From NCBI GenBank assembly GCA_016721765.1, contig JADKHO010000001.1:1228001-1292000 (forward strand): a stretch of 64,000 nt of DNA. The letters are read 5' to 3'. The position numbers and the translations under genes are program-made. Below the pieces are notes generated by a model. That model was not told where the DNA came from. It ran no database searches and worked only from the letters and a program-made list of their open reading frames with translations. Shown in pieces: positions 30,013-39,543 of the stretch. The stretch comes from Bacteroidota bacterium (lineage in GTDB: Bacteria > Bacteroidota > Bacteroidia > UBA4408). The first letter of the stretch is position 1. Every line of letters starts with the position of its first letter.

Positions 30013-30543
30013 TTAACCCCTCAGTTTAGTACAAACATCCCAAAGCACCACACCAATACTTACCGATATATTGAGGGAGTGTTTGGTGCCATATTGCGGT
30101 ATTTCGATACAGCCATCCACTATATTCATGAGCGCTGCATCAACACCTTTTACTTCATTCCCAAAAATAAAGGCATATTTTTTATCTTTTGATGGGATGA
30201 AATGTTGAAGATACACGCGCGGTTCGGCTTGCTCAATGGCGTATACAGAAAAGTTATTTTGCTTTAAGGAATTCAAGGCATCAAGGCTGCTGGCAAAGTA
30301 TTTCCAGCTTACTGAATTTTGTGCGCCTAAAGCGGTTTTGTTTATTTCGGCATTGGGCGGACAAGCAGTTATCCCACACAAATAAACCGCTTCAATTAAA
30401 AACGCATCCGCTGTGCGAAAAGCTGAGCCTATATTATTTAAGCTGCGCACATTATCCAGCACTAAAACGATTGGTGTTTTTTTAGCAGACTTATAATCCT
30501 CGACAGAAATTCTTTGGAGTTCGGGATTGCTTACTTTACGCAT
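30013..30543 (-). CDS. TrmH/SpoU family RNA 2'-O-methyltransferase
   Basis: 176 residues, about the size of a bare SPOUT domain. All three SpoU motifs are visible: NVRSLNNIGSAFRTAD (about 31-46, conserved Asn and Arg), FIFGNEVKGVD (about 127-137) and IPQYGTKHSLNISVSIGV (about 149-166), which form the trefoil-knot SAM site. It should methylate a ribose 2'-OH in tRNA or rRNA; the target cannot be read from the sequence. No N-terminal substrate-binding domain is present, so TrmL- or TrmH-like tRNA activity is possible. It starts 22 bases after the end of uppP on the same strand and could be read through from that operon. ATG start. Confidence 0.88.
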   Translation of the reverse strand: MRKVSNPELQRISVEDYKSAKKTPIVLVLDNVRSLNNIGSAFRTADAFLIEAVYLCGITACPPNAEINKTALGAQNSVSWKYFASSLDALNSLKQNNFSVYAIEQAEPRVYLQHFIPSKDKKYAFIFGNEVKGVDAALMNIVDGCIEIPQYGTKHSLNISVSIGVVLWDVCTKLRG

Positions 30544-30565
30544 AAATTGAGAAGTGGGATATGCG

Positions 30566-31360
30566 TTATAAAATCATCAAAGGATGCACAAAAAAGTGCA
30601 CAATAAGAATTATCAAGCCAAGTGCAATACGATAATATCCAAACAGCTTAAACCCATTTTTATTTAAGAAGCCAATAAAACTTTTAATTGCAAGCATGGC
30701 TACAATAAATGCTATTGCATTTCCTAAAACAAACAAATTCAATTGCTCACTGCTTAATACCGGCTCCGTTTTAAAATACTTATATAATTTGTAAACCGTA
30801 GCTGCAAACATGGTTGGCACCGCCAAAAAAAACGAAAATTCAGCAGCTGCTTTGCGCGATAGTTTTTGTGTGAGACCACCAATAATACTTGCCGCCGAAC
30901 GCGAAACTCCGGGTATCATGGCAATGCATTGAAACAATCCAATTTTAAGTGCGCCCGCATCCGACGGTATTTCTTCTCCCGACTCTTCCGATTTTGCAAA
31001 CCATTTGTCCACAAAAAGCAAAATTATTCCACCCAAAAACAAGGATATTGCCACCACAATCACATTCTCCAACAAGGCGTCAATGTAGTCGTTCAGCAAT
31101 TTGCCAATTACTGCTGCAGGAATAAAAGCGATGAGCAGCTTTTTATAAAAATCGAAACTTTGAACAAATTTTTTGTAATACAAAACCACCACCGAAAGAA
31201 TTGCTCCCAACTGAATGGCAATAGTAAAGAGCTTGGTAAATTCATCACCGGCAATGCCCATCACCGAAGATGCCACAATCATGTGACCTGTTGACGATAC
31301 CGGTAAAAATTCGGTAATGCCTTCAATAATAGCTAAAATAATGGATTGGAGGTATGTCAT
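30566..31360 (-). CDS. uppP: Undecaprenyl-diphosphatase UppP (BacA)
   Basis: 264 residues, normal length. This integral membrane enzyme dephosphorylates undecaprenyl pyrophosphate to recycle the lipid carrier for peptidoglycan and other glycans. Both family motifs are present: EGITEFLPVSSTGH (residues 13-26) and PGVSRSAASIIGGL in the middle of the protein, with several hydrophobic segments. It lies downstream of ftsX and the DUF3098 gene on the same strand, a gene order recurrent in Bacteroidota and consistent with a division and envelope operon. The 113-base gap from the DUF3098 gene holds an imperfect inverted repeat (GGAAAGCC..GGCTTCC, near 31393), possibly an attenuator or mRNA processing site. 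Confidence 0.95.
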   Translation of the reverse strand: MTYLQSIILAIIEGITEFLPVSSTGHMIVASSVMGIAGDEFTKLFTIAIQLGAILSVVVLYYKKFVQSFDFYKKLLIAFIPAAVIGKLLNDYIDALLENVIVVAISLFLGGIILLFVDKWFAKSEESGEEIPSDAGALKIGLFQCIAMIPGVSRSAASIIGGLTQKLSRKAAAEFSFFLAVPTMFAATVYKLYKYFKTEPVLSSEQLNLFVLGNAIAFIVAMLAIKSFIGFLNKNGFKLFGYYRIALGLIILIVHFFVHPLMIL

Positions 31361-31473
31361 AAAAAATGAAATTATCTGCTCAATTGGAGCAGTTGGAAAG
31401 CCAGTCGGCTTCCTTCAATAAAGTATTCCGAAAAGGGAATAGTGCAGCTTCTCCCCAAAGGGTTTAGATAAGA

Positions 31474-31749
31474 TTATGCCTTCGACTTTTTCATGATAGC
31501 AAAAATCTCTATCACAAAACCAATCAAAATTACAATGGGTGCAAGTGTAATTCTGCGAAAGCTAAAAATCTCAGGATTAAAAACTTTCGGATCATCAGAT
31601 CCACCGCCAACCATCAAGAGGTAACCGCTAAAAAGAACAATTAATCCAATTATCATTAACTTGTAGTTTTCAGGACCAAAGGCAAAACCTTCTTTTTTTC
31701 CTTTGTGAACAGGTGCCGCAGCTGCAGCCGCTTTTTTATCTTTACTCAT
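31474..31749 (-). CDS. DUF3098 family small membrane protein
   Basis: 91 residues. A charged, Ala/Lys-rich cytoplasmic N-terminus (about 1-25) is followed by two hydrophobic segments (about 30-48 and 68-86) that flank a short loop containing GGGSDDPKVFNPEIFSFRR. This matches the DUF3098 family of Bacteroidota, which has no assigned function. It sits 10 bases after ftsX and upstream of uppP on the same strand. From that conserved setting a role in division or envelope assembly is a reasonable guess, not an observation. Confidence 0.85.
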   Translation of the reverse strand: MSKDKKAAAAAAPVHKGKKEGFAFGPENYKLMIIGLIVLFSGYLLMVGGGSDDPKVFNPEIFSFRRITLAPIVILIGFVIEIFAIMKKSKA

Positions 31750-31759
31750 CGTTTAAAGT

Positions 31760-32638
31760 TTAATAATACAAATCGTCTGTTTTTAATCTCAAATATTTTC
31801 GCACCGCAAGATAGGTACAAATCCAGGTGATAAAAATGCCTAGGAAAATTACCAAAGCAAATAAGGAAGCAAACAAATCCACATCTTGCAAAACAATTAA
31901 TTCCGGAATTTCAGACTGTGCCCAATAAATTATTCCCATTAATAATGCAATGGCTATAAGCGCACCGTAAATACCATGTCGCACCCCGCGAAACACAAAG
32001 GGTCGGCGTATAAAGCCTTGTGTAGCACCCACCAATTGCATGGTGCGAATAATAAAACGCTTACTGTAAATCGAAAGCCGAATGGAGTTGTTGATTAACG
32101 CAATGGCAATAACCAATAACAAGGAAGAAAATATCAAAATAATTAAACCAATTTTTTTTACGTTTTCATTCACCAAATTCACCAATGATTTTTGGTAGTA
32201 AACCTCCTTCACATTAGCATTTTTTGTGATTTCTTTTTCTATCCAACCCAAACTATCCGGATTGGCAAAATCAGCTTTCAAATGCACGTCGATGCTTGCC
32301 AATAAAGGATTGTAGCCTAAAAACTGTATAAAATCCTCACCCAAATCTTGTTTCAAAGTTGCTGCGGCCTGCTCCTTATTTACGTATTCGGTAGATTTTA
32401 CGTAGGATGTAGCATCCAATGACTTTTGAAATTGTGAAATATCCGTTTCCTTTATGGAGTCTTTTAATACTACCGTCAAACCTATGTTTTCTTTGACGTA
32501 ATCCGAAAGTTTTTTAGTGTGTAACACAATCAATCCCAATAAGCCAAGCATAAACAATACCAGCGAAACACTTATCACTGTAGAGAGATAGGAGGATTTT
32601 AATTTACGTAAAGCGTATTTTTCTTCGTTCTTTGACAT
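31760..32638 (-). CDS. ftsX: Cell division protein FtsX
   Basis: 293 residues from the ATG at 32638. I prefer this to a longer in-frame reading from a TTG at 32794, because the protein then begins MSKNEEKYALRKLKSSYLS like other Bacteroidota FtsX and the extra 52 residues resemble nothing. Topology is the FtsX plan: one N-terminal TM segment (about 20-40), a periplasmic domain (about 45-160), then three TM segments (about 165-187, 215-236, 260-285). FtsX pairs with the ATPase FtsE and in many bacteria controls peptidoglycan hydrolases at the septum. No ftsE is in this window. First gene of the leftward run ftsX, DUF3098, uppP; leuS diverges from it across about 240 bases. Confidence 0.92.
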   Translation of the reverse strand: MSKNEEKYALRKLKSSYLSTVISVSLVLFMLGLLGLIVLHTKKLSDYVKENIGLTVVLKDSIKETDISQFQKSLDATSYVKSTEYVNKEQAAATLKQDLGEDFIQFLGYNPLLASIDVHLKADFANPDSLGWIEKEITKNANVKEVYYQKSLVNLVNENVKKIGLIILIFSSLLLVIAIALINNSIRLSIYSKRFIIRTMQLVGATQGFIRRPFVFRGVRHGIYGALIAIALLMGIIYWAQSEIPELIVLQDVDLFASLFALVIFLGIFITWICTYLAVRKYLRLKTDDLYY

Positions 32639-32879
32639 GAATGCTGGAAGCTTTTTTTCAAAAGTTGCGCTAAAGTAATGAAAAAAATAGCTTCTTACAC
32701 CTAGGAGCCTCTTCTGATTAAGTTCCTCTAAGCGAAGGTTAGATTCATAGTTGAAAGCAGCAATAGGCCTTTTTTTATTACTTTCGTCGTCCAATTTTTA
32801 ACTCAAATTCAATACGGCTTATACTGCAGCATTTTCACAGTATAGATTTATTCAACATCACACACAGCAGCATTTAATC

Positions 32880-35720
32880 ATGGAATACAATTTTAGAGAA
32901 GTAGAACAAAAATGGCAAGATTACTGGGCAAAGCATAAAACATTTCGTGCTGAAAATAAATCCTCCAAACCCAAGTTTTATGTGTTGGATATGTTTCCCT
33001 ATCCAAGTGGAGCTGGATTACATGTGGGTCATCCATTGGGTTATATCGCTTCCGATATTTTTTCGCGCTACAAACGCCACCGTGGATTTAATGTGTTGCA
33101 TCCTATGGGCTACGATTCTTTTGGCTTACCGGCCGAGCAGTATGCCATTCAAACCGGACAACACCCCGAAATTACTACCAAAACAAATATTGCACGCTAC
33201 CGCGAACAACTCGATAAATTAGGCTTTTCGTTTGATTGGGAACGTGAAGTGCGCACTTCAAATGCCGATTATTATAAATGGACACAATGGATTTTTATAC
33301 AACTGTTTAATTCGTGGTACAATAAAAAAACCGACAAAGCTGAGTCCATTCAGACGCTTACCCAACTTTTCGAAAAGCAAGGTTTTAAAGGTACTTCCGA
33401 CGATGTGCTTACCGGAGATATTGAAGTGTATCAGGAAGGCTTTTCGGCGCAGGAATGGAATAATTTTTCGGAAGCAACGAAGGAACAAGTATTGCAACAA
33501 TTTCGATTGGCGTATTTAAGCGATACCATGGTAAACTGGTGTCCGCAATTGGGCACTGTGCTGGCCAACGAAGAAGTGAAAGACGGTGTGAGTGAGCGTG
33601 GCGGATATCCCGTGGAGCGAAAATTAATGCGTCAGTGGAGCCTTCGTATTAATGCTTATGCGGAGCGCTTGTTGAACGATTTAGAAGGAATTGATTGGAC
33701 CGAAAGCATTAAGGAAGCCCAACGCAATTGGATTGGAAAATCGGAAGGAACAAGTTTGAAATTTAAAGTGGCAAATTCGGATGCGCAAATCGAAGTCTTT
33801 ACCACACGTCCCGATACCGTTTTTGGGGTATCTTTTTTAACCCTTGCACCCGAACATGAATTGGTAACACAACTCACTACAGCCGAACAAAGAAAGGCTG
33901 TTGAAGAATACGTCACCTATGCCACCAACCGCAGCGAACGCGACCGGATGAGTGAAGTAAAAAAAATTACCGGAGTATTTACGGGAGCTTATGTGGAACA
34001 CCCTTTTTCAGGAGTAAAAATTCCGGTTTGGATTGGCGATTATGTGTTGGCAGGATATGGTACCGGTGCTGTAATGGCGGTTCCCGCACACGATTCGCGC
34101 GATTTTGCCTTTGCCACACATTTTGGTATAGAAAAGCCGGTAGTGATTCAACCGCCAGTGGACTGGGATTTTACCGATACTTCTTTTGATGGCAAAGAAG
34201 GAAAATTGGTTAACTCCGACTTTTTAAATGGTTTAGATGTAAAAGTAGCTGTTAAAAAAGCCATCGAGGAAATCGAAAAGAAGAACATTGGAAAAGGTAA
34301 AACAAATTACCGTTTGCGGGATGCCATTTTCGGGCGCCAACGCTATTGGGGTGAACCGATTCCGGTATATTACAAAGAGGGAATTCCTCAGGTGTTAAAT
34401 GAAAATGAATTGCCCTTGATATTGCCTGAAGTGGATAAATACTTACCTACCGAAACAGGCGAGCCACCTTTGGCGCGCGCTAAAGATTGGAAATACAAAG
34501 GCACCTATGATTACGAGCATAGCACCATGCCGGGTTGGGCAGGCAGCAGCTGGTATTATTTGCGCTACATGGATGCGCACAATGAAACTGAATTTGCTTC
34601 CGCAGAAGCCTTGAATTACTGGAAGGAAGTGGATTTATACATCGGAGGCAGTGAGCATGCTACCGGACATTTATTGTATGTGCGTTTTTGGACCAAATTT
34701 TTGTACGACCTCGGAAAAATTTCGATAGTAGAGCCTGCTAAGAAGTTGATTAATCAAGGAATGATACAAGGAACAAGTGCATTTGTATACAAAATTCCGG
34801 ATAGAAATGTTTTTATATCAGCTAAAAGATTAGGCAGCGCCTTAAGTGCTAAAGAGCTTGAGTTGACAGGGCTTTCCAATGCTGATTATAAATGGATTGA
34901 TTTGCATGTAGATGTGAATATTGTTTCCAATAATATTTTGGATAAGGAGGCATTTAAGAATTGGCGCGCCGAGAATAAGGATGCTATTTTTATTTGTGAA
35001 GAAAACGGCGACTACATCTGCGGAAGCGAAGTAGAAAAAATGTCTAAATCCAAATGGAATGTGGTGAGCCCGGATAAGATGTGTGAGGACTATGGTGCAG
35101 ATTGTTTGCGCATGTACGAAATGTTTTTAGGTCCGCTCGAATTAAGCAAACCATGGAATACCAATGGAATTACGGGGGTGTCAAATTTCTTAAGAAAATT
35201 GTGGCGCTTGTTTCATACTAAGGAATTTGTGTTTTCAGTTTCGGATGAGCCGGCAACTAAGCCCGAATTAAAAGTGTTGCACAAGACCATTAAAAAAATT
35301 ACAGAGGATATTGAGCGCTTTTCGTTCAACACTTCTGTAAGTAATTTTATGATTTGCGTAAACGAGCTCACCGAATTAAAATGCAACAAGCGCGAGATTT
35401 TGACGCCGCTCGCTGTTTTAATTTCACCTTACGCACCGCACATCGCCGAGGAATTATGGCTAAAGTTGGGCCACAATGAAAGCATCAGCTATGCTGCTTT
35501 TCCGATTTGTCAAGAAGAATATTTAATCGAAAATTCATTTAGCTACCCTATCTCCATAAATGGCAAAACGCGCTTTAATCAGGAGTTTGCGCTGAGTTTA
35601 AGCAAGGAGGAATTGGAGACGGAGGTGTTGAAATTAGAGCAAACCCAAAAATTATTGGAAGGCAAATCACCCAAAAAGGTAATTATTGTTCCGGGTAAGA
35701 TTGTGAATTTGGTGGTGTGA
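32880..35720 (+). CDS. leuS: Leucyl-tRNA synthetase
   Basis: 946 residues. Class I synthetase charging tRNA-Leu. The HIGH-type motif is HVGH at 48-51 in PYPSGAGLHVGHPLGY, and the KMSKS motif (KMSKSKWN) is near residue 720. The CP1 editing domain is marked by TTRPDTVFGVSFLTLAPEH (about 308-326) and GTGAVMAVPAHDSRD. Between the catalytic core and KMSKS is a leucine-specific insertion (about 630-715) of the type seen in Bacteroidota. The C-terminal anticodon-binding region ends with VIIVPGKIVNLVV, as expected for a complete protein. The ATG at 32880 gives the canonical MEYNFREVEQKWQDYW start. No clear promoter was found in the upstream region shared with ftsX. Confidence 0.97.
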   Translation: MEYNFREVEQKWQDYWAKHKTFRAENKSSKPKFYVLDMFPYPSGAGLHVGHPLGYIASDIFSRYKRHRGFNVLHPMGYDSFGLPAEQYAIQTGQHPEITTKTNIARYREQLDKLGFSFDWEREVRTSNADYYKWTQWIFIQLFNSWYNKKTDKAESIQTLTQLFEKQGFKGTSDDVLTGDIEVYQEGFSAQEWNNFSEATKEQVLQQFRLAYLSDTMVNWCPQLGTVLANEEVKDGVSERGGYPVERKLMRQWSLRINAYAERLLNDLEGIDWTESIKEAQRNWIGKSEGTSLKFKVANSDAQIEVFTTRPDTVFGVSFLTLAPEHELVTQLTTAEQRKAVEEYVTYATNRSERDRMSEVKKITGVFTGAYVEHPFSGVKIPVWIGDYVLAGYGTGAVMAVPAHDSRDFAFATHFGIEKPVVIQPPVDWDFTDTSFDGKEGKLVNSDFLNGLDVKVAVKKAIEEIEKKNIGKGKTNYRLRDAIFGRQRYWGEPIPVYYKEGIPQVLNENELPLILPEVDKYLPTETGEPPLARAKDWKYKGTYDYEHSTMPGWAGSSWYYLRYMDAHNETEFASAEALNYWKEVDLYIGGSEHATGHLLYVRFWTKFLYDLGKISIVEPAKKLINQGMIQGTSAFVYKIPDRNVFISAKRLGSALSAKELELTGLSNADYKWIDLHVDVNIVSNNILDKEAFKNWRAENKDAIFICEENGDYICGSEVEKMSKSKWNVVSPDKMCEDYGADCLRMYEMFLGPLELSKPWNTNGITGVSNFLRKLWRLFHTKEFVFSVSDEPATKPELKVLHKTIKKITEDIERFSFNTSVSNFMICVNELTELKCNKREILTPLAVLISPYAPHIAEELWLKLGHNESISYAAFPICQEEYLIENSFSYPISINGKTRFNQEFALSLSKEELETEVLKLEQTQKLLEGKSPKKVIIVPGKIVNLVV

Positions 35721-35773
35721 TAGCGTCGAACAACAAATACTAACAGTGATTTAATTTTCATCATCTGAACAAC

Positions 35774-35835
35774 ACGTTCATTTTGAACTTATGTGAAGCC
35801 TATGTTCTCTATGCTCCTATGTGTTAAAAAAGGGG
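35774..35835. repeat. Possible interspersed intergenic repeat
   Basis: The 237-base spacer after leuS contains a run with three CTAT(G/T)-type segments (CCTATGTTC, CTCTATGCTC, CCTATGTGT). It resembles CCTATGTG-type intergenic elements that I associate with Bacteroidota. Only one copy is in the window and no function is proposed. The rest of the spacer shows nothing recognisable. Confidence 0.25.
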
Positions 35836-35957
35836 AAGAAGCAATGAAAATCATAAACCCCAAAATTACATAACGATTCTTTGTACATAGCAATTTACCT
35901 ACAACCTGAAGATTTTCTTATACTTAATGTAAAAACGTCAATAAAAAGTTAAGCAGG

Positions 35958-37406
35958 CTATTTCAGAACAATTACTTTATTAAAAGCAATAATTCCATTA
36001 TCTGAATGCAAGCTGCACGTATAAATTCCGGGAGGATAATTAGTAGTATTTAGCTGTAGACGTTCATCGTTGCCATTTATTTTTTGAGTGAATACTTCCT
36101 CCCCCAATGCATTGTGAATATTCAGCACTACATTTTTATCAAAACCCATATAGTGCATACTTACCACATTGTTAGCAGGATTGGGATAAAGATGAAAATA
36201 ACTTTCCTTGCGTTTCTCAATTATGCTTAGTGGATTAAACAAATCACCATTGGCATCCAATTTAACAATATAGCTTTCGCGACTGCCATTGGGTCGCATA
36301 GCTTGACCGCATGCTAACAATCCGCTATCGCTAGTGGCTATTACATCGTAAAAATCAGTTTTAAGGGTGGTATCGCTTGGGCTAAATTTTTTAAACCATA
36401 AACTATCCCCGTTGGTATCAAAGCAATACAAAAAAGCCCTTCCGGCAGGTGCTGATAAGCCTCCTGGGAAACCACTAATTACAAAGTTACCATTGGGTAA
36501 AATACAATGCCCAGTTACATAACAATTAGAACGATTAATACCTCGCACTGGCCGTCGCCATATTTTATTCCCCAAGGAGTCTAACTTTGAAATAACAAAG
36601 CCGTAGGCATTGGGGACTATTATTGGAGGAACAAACGCGAAAACTATAAAATTGCTTTGATAAATATTTGTGTAAGACGAACCCCAAGCTGAATCAAGAT
36701 TTATAGAAAATGAACTTAAGCTATCTCCATTTTCATCAATTAGTAAAAACTTTGGTCTGTATGGTCCTGATGTTAATGAACTGCTGTAGGCTGAATTATA
36801 GTAATAAATAGAATCTTTTTTTTGCATATCTGATTTTCTGAAATAATCTGAATTATTAAGGTAGAAATAGTAATTATTAATATTGACAATGTTAGCATTG
36901 GTATCTAATTTATAATATCCTCCACTATATCCATTTGTAAATAGTAGGCCATCTTTAACTACGTCAAATGACAAACCCCAATCCATTAATGGCAAATTAA
37001 AATCCATTATATTTTTTTTCCAAATAACATTTCCGTTTAAATCAAATTTACAAAGCCATAGCATTAAATCAACGGTAGCTGATGAATCATCGGCAACACC
37101 AGCCACGTAGTAAGCAGATGCTGATTTACGCACCATACTTAAGGCTGGTCGAAAGCTTCTTGTAAATACGGTGTACCAAATTGTATCTCCAAAAGCATTA
37201 ATATGCGCCAACCCAAATTCACGTGTATTCGTAGTTGAAGCCCTTTTGCCGCCTGTAGCAATAACAAAGCCGCCGTTACCATCTTCAATTACACTTTGAG
37301 CAGCTTCGTCTTGTATTAATCGCTTATATGTTTTTTCAAAGGTAGTTTGTGTGAATGCAACATGTACATTCAACACTAGTACTAGTGTGATGAATATTTT
37401 TTTCAT
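35958..37406 (-). CDS. Secreted protein with type A T9SS sorting domain (propeller-like body)
   Basis: 482 residues. Signal peptide (1-19, ending VAFT/QT). The body is made of repeated segments such as GGFVIATGG, LAHINAFGDTIWYTVF, LCKFDLNGNVIWKKN and YCFDTNGDSLWFKKF, typical of beta-propeller or delta-60-like repeats of unknown ligand. The C-terminus (about 400-482) is a type A T9SS sorting domain with YFHLYPNPANNVV, LGEEVF, PPGIYTCSL and the final KVIVLK. It should be exported through the T9SS pore and attached to the surface or released. It starts 7 bases after the 617-residue T9SS gene, so the two are almost certainly co-transcribed. Function is not recognisable beyond this. Confidence 0.85.
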   Translation of the reverse strand: MKKIFITLVLVLNVHVAFTQTTFEKTYKRLIQDEAAQSVIEDGNGGFVIATGGKRASTTNTREFGLAHINAFGDTIWYTVFTRSFRPALSMVRKSASAYYVAGVADDSSATVDLMLWLCKFDLNGNVIWKKNIMDFNLPLMDWGLSFDVVKDGLLFTNGYSGGYYKLDTNANIVNINNYYFYLNNSDYFRKSDMQKKDSIYYYNSAYSSSLTSGPYRPKFLLIDENGDSLSSFSINLDSAWGSSYTNIYQSNFIVFAFVPPIIVPNAYGFVISKLDSLGNKIWRRPVRGINRSNCYVTGHCILPNGNFVISGFPGGLSAPAGRAFLYCFDTNGDSLWFKKFSPSDTTLKTDFYDVIATSDSGLLACGQAMRPNGSRESYIVKLDANGDLFNPLSIIEKRKESYFHLYPNPANNVVSMHYMGFDKNVVLNIHNALGEEVFTQKINGNDERLQLNTTNYPPGIYTCSLHSDNGIIAFNKVIVLK

Positions 37407-37413
37407 GCTGCAA

Positions 37414-39267
37414 TTACTTTAAAATGGTTATTTTTTTGCTTCGATAGCTCTGCCCATCGCTTAACTTGCAAAGGTATATACCGGACGGGATTTGCTGAAG
37501 TGTAATACTTTGATGGACTGAAATAATTTTCATTTTGAAAACTTCTTCGCCTTGCATATTTATTACCTGCAAAAAAGCTTCCATTTTGCTTTCATTCTCT
37601 TTGCCTTTAAAGTTTAGTACGGATGAATTTGTATTAAAATAAATGGCCGGTAAAGTTTGGTTTACAAATAATTGAGTATTCGATTGGCGATTATATTCAA
37701 CCGTATCGCGCCAAACATTTCTTAATGTGCTGTAATTATACCACATGAAGCCTGCAATATCTTGATGTAAGGTATCAATTGTATCAAGTGTAATTCCGGA
37801 ATTAACATATTCCCAATTATTAACAAATTTTTCATCATTGGAAATAGAAGTCTCCAATTGCTGCATGTACAAGTTTTCATAATCATACATGGTCATGGTA
37901 TCGGCCAAGCCGGGTCCAAAGTAACTAAAGTCCCAAGTATCAATTACCGAAGGATTGTCAACAGTATACTTAACAGTATCAAAACATTGTTTGTATTCAC
38001 CCACTGTTGCCGCCGAAAACAGGGGCATTAATTTATGCCTGTCTCCAGCATTCAAATCATTTGGCCAAGCTGCTAATTGGGTATGAATATTACCTGTTTT
38101 GTTTATCATTTTGGGGTAAGCAACATCGCTCCAAATGCGGTAATCACTCATTAACACACGGTTAAAGGCTCTTGCGATATATTGCGCTTGCATACTTGTT
38201 GGAAGCATATTTTGGGCTACCAAATCTCCAGGATTGCTCGGGTCAGTATATCCATTAATGTGGTTTGCTGGAGCTAGTCTCCATTCTAACTCCATTTTCA
38301 AAGAAGTACACATGTGCCCATAAACATAAAGCATTGCCTGTGATATGTGAAAAAACGCATTCCAGCCTCCCTTAGGTGGATAAAGGCCAACCGTGTCTGA
38401 TTTTTCATACGTATCATCATCCCAATACTCATATTCCAGACTCATATAATCAAACAAATATTTAGGGTCGGCAGGCGCTATGGTGCTGGATGTACGAGCC
38501 GTGCAACCCACACAACCATTTGCAATTGTTGAGTCGCGTACCCAATAACTATATTGGTACACCCGCATTACTTGCTTTAGCATTTCAGAAAGTATATATT
38601 GTGCTGGGCATTCCTCTTCGGTGCAACTTGGGCTCGGATTTAGCAAATCATAATCTGGAAATGAGGCAGTAGCTATGCTATTGTTTGGAACACCTTTGGC
38701 TAAACTCATACAACTATCATCCCAAGGCAAGTTGGGCTCCTCCCAAAAAAAATCGGAAGTAACAAAAGTTCCTGAGCTAGCGAGTGTATCTAAAAACTCC
38801 TTGTTAGAGATTACTATGCCCACTTTAATACTATTGTCGTGCATCACTTGCAAAAATCGTTTTACAGCATTAAAAAAAACCATGTTGCCTACAATAGGAT
38901 TGGGATCATTGCCTGAATGTCTTTTACCCAAAGAATATACTGCAACATAATTAATAAAACGGCTGTTGCAAAAATTTACCAGCCCACATAATTTGGGAGT
39001 TCTGCTGCAATCAGTAGAATCGTAAAGATTGGAATTCCTAAAAAGCTCCAAAATTAACTCATCGCCACAGCTCACATACATGCCACGCAAAGTGGTATCA
39101 TGATTTGAATTTAAAGGTGGTGGGGCACTTTGGGAATATACCATGTTACAATTTAGAAGAATGGATAGAACAACTAAGACGTAACTAACTGATATTGATT
39201 TTGTTAGATGGGGGGGGGTAAGATTAAACAATTTCCAATCTGTTACCCGTGAGAAGAGTGCTTTCAT
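37414..39267 (-). CDS. Secreted protein of unknown function, type A T9SS sorting domain; 9-C tract in 5' codons
   Basis: 617 residues. The N-terminus has a long n-region of about 26 residues before the hydrophobic segment SVSYVLVVLSILLNC and a likely cleavage at VYS/QS. The body has paired Cys (NGCVGCTAR and others) and many aromatic residues but matches no family I can name. The last 80 or so residues are a type A sorting domain (INMQGEEVFKMK, IPSGIYLCKLSDG, final KKITILK). Codons 17-20 (Thr-Pro-Pro-His) contain nine consecutive C on the coding strand (G run at 39210-39218). Loss or gain of one C would move everything downstream, including the signal peptide, out of frame, and no other Met precedes the signal peptide. 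It probably forms a two-gene operon with the 482-residue T9SS protein. Confidence 0.8.
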   Translation of the reverse strand: MKALFSRVTDWKLFNLTPPHLTKSISVSYVLVVLSILLNCNMVYSQSAPPPLNSNHDTTLRGMYVSCGDELILELFRNSNLYDSTDCSRTPKLCGLVNFCNSRFINYVAVYSLGKRHSGNDPNPIVGNMVFFNAVKRFLQVMHDNSIKVGIVISNKEFLDTLASSGTFVTSDFFWEEPNLPWDDSCMSLAKGVPNNSIATASFPDYDLLNPSPSCTEEECPAQYILSEMLKQVMRVYQYSYWVRDSTIANGCVGCTARTSSTIAPADPKYLFDYMSLEYEYWDDDTYEKSDTVGLYPPKGGWNAFFHISQAMLYVYGHMCTSLKMELEWRLAPANHINGYTDPSNPGDLVAQNMLPTSMQAQYIARAFNRVLMSDYRIWSDVAYPKMINKTGNIHTQLAAWPNDLNAGDRHKLMPLFSAATVGEYKQCFDTVKYTVDNPSVIDTWDFSYFGPGLADTMTMYDYENLYMQQLETSISNDEKFVNNWEYVNSGITLDTIDTLHQDIAGFMWYNYSTLRNVWRDTVEYNRQSNTQLFVNQTLPAIYFNTNSSVLNFKGKENESKMEAFLQVINMQGEEVFKMKIISVHQSITLQQIPSGIYLCKLSDGQSYRSKKITILK

Positions 39268-39543
39268 TTTTAGAAATTTTGAGGTGAGAATTCAAATTAT
39301 TATATACAAGTATACTTATTTTTCAATTCTAATCAAAGTAAATCAGAAACAACATATTAGTATTGAAATCAAGAAGATGCGCATATTTTTTAGCTTATCA
39401 GATGCGGGTATTTGATGAATCATTTAGATAGAGGCAAGACTTAAAATAACTCAAAAATCTTAATCGTACCTTTACAGCTTGTTTAAAACTAAAAGTAAAA
39501 ATTGGCTTGCTTTTTGAATTGTGAACAAGCAAGAAATTATTCT
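39268..39543. other. Intergenic region between divergent genes
   Basis: The longest gene-free stretch (276 bases), AT-rich and shared by two divergent genes. The only signal seen is a weak -7-like box before the DUF3108 gene (separate entry). No RNA gene or strong hairpin was recognised. Confidence 0.5.
39467..39474 (+). promoter_or_regulatory. Possible -7 promoter element for the DUF3108 gene
   Basis: TACCTTTA matches the Bacteroidota -7 consensus TANNTTTG at seven of eight positions and lies 70 bases before the ATG at 39544. No clear -33 TTTG is at the right distance, so support is modest. Confidence 0.3.

Noticed and set aside
30866..31294. A 142-codon plus-strand frame opposite uppP
   Set aside because: It lies wholly antisense to a well-supported essential gene; Cys/His/Asn-rich composition typical of a shadow frame.
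32639..32794. 52-residue N-terminal extension of FtsX from a TTG
   Set aside because: FtsX homologues start at the position of the internal ATG and the extension adds no recognisable element.
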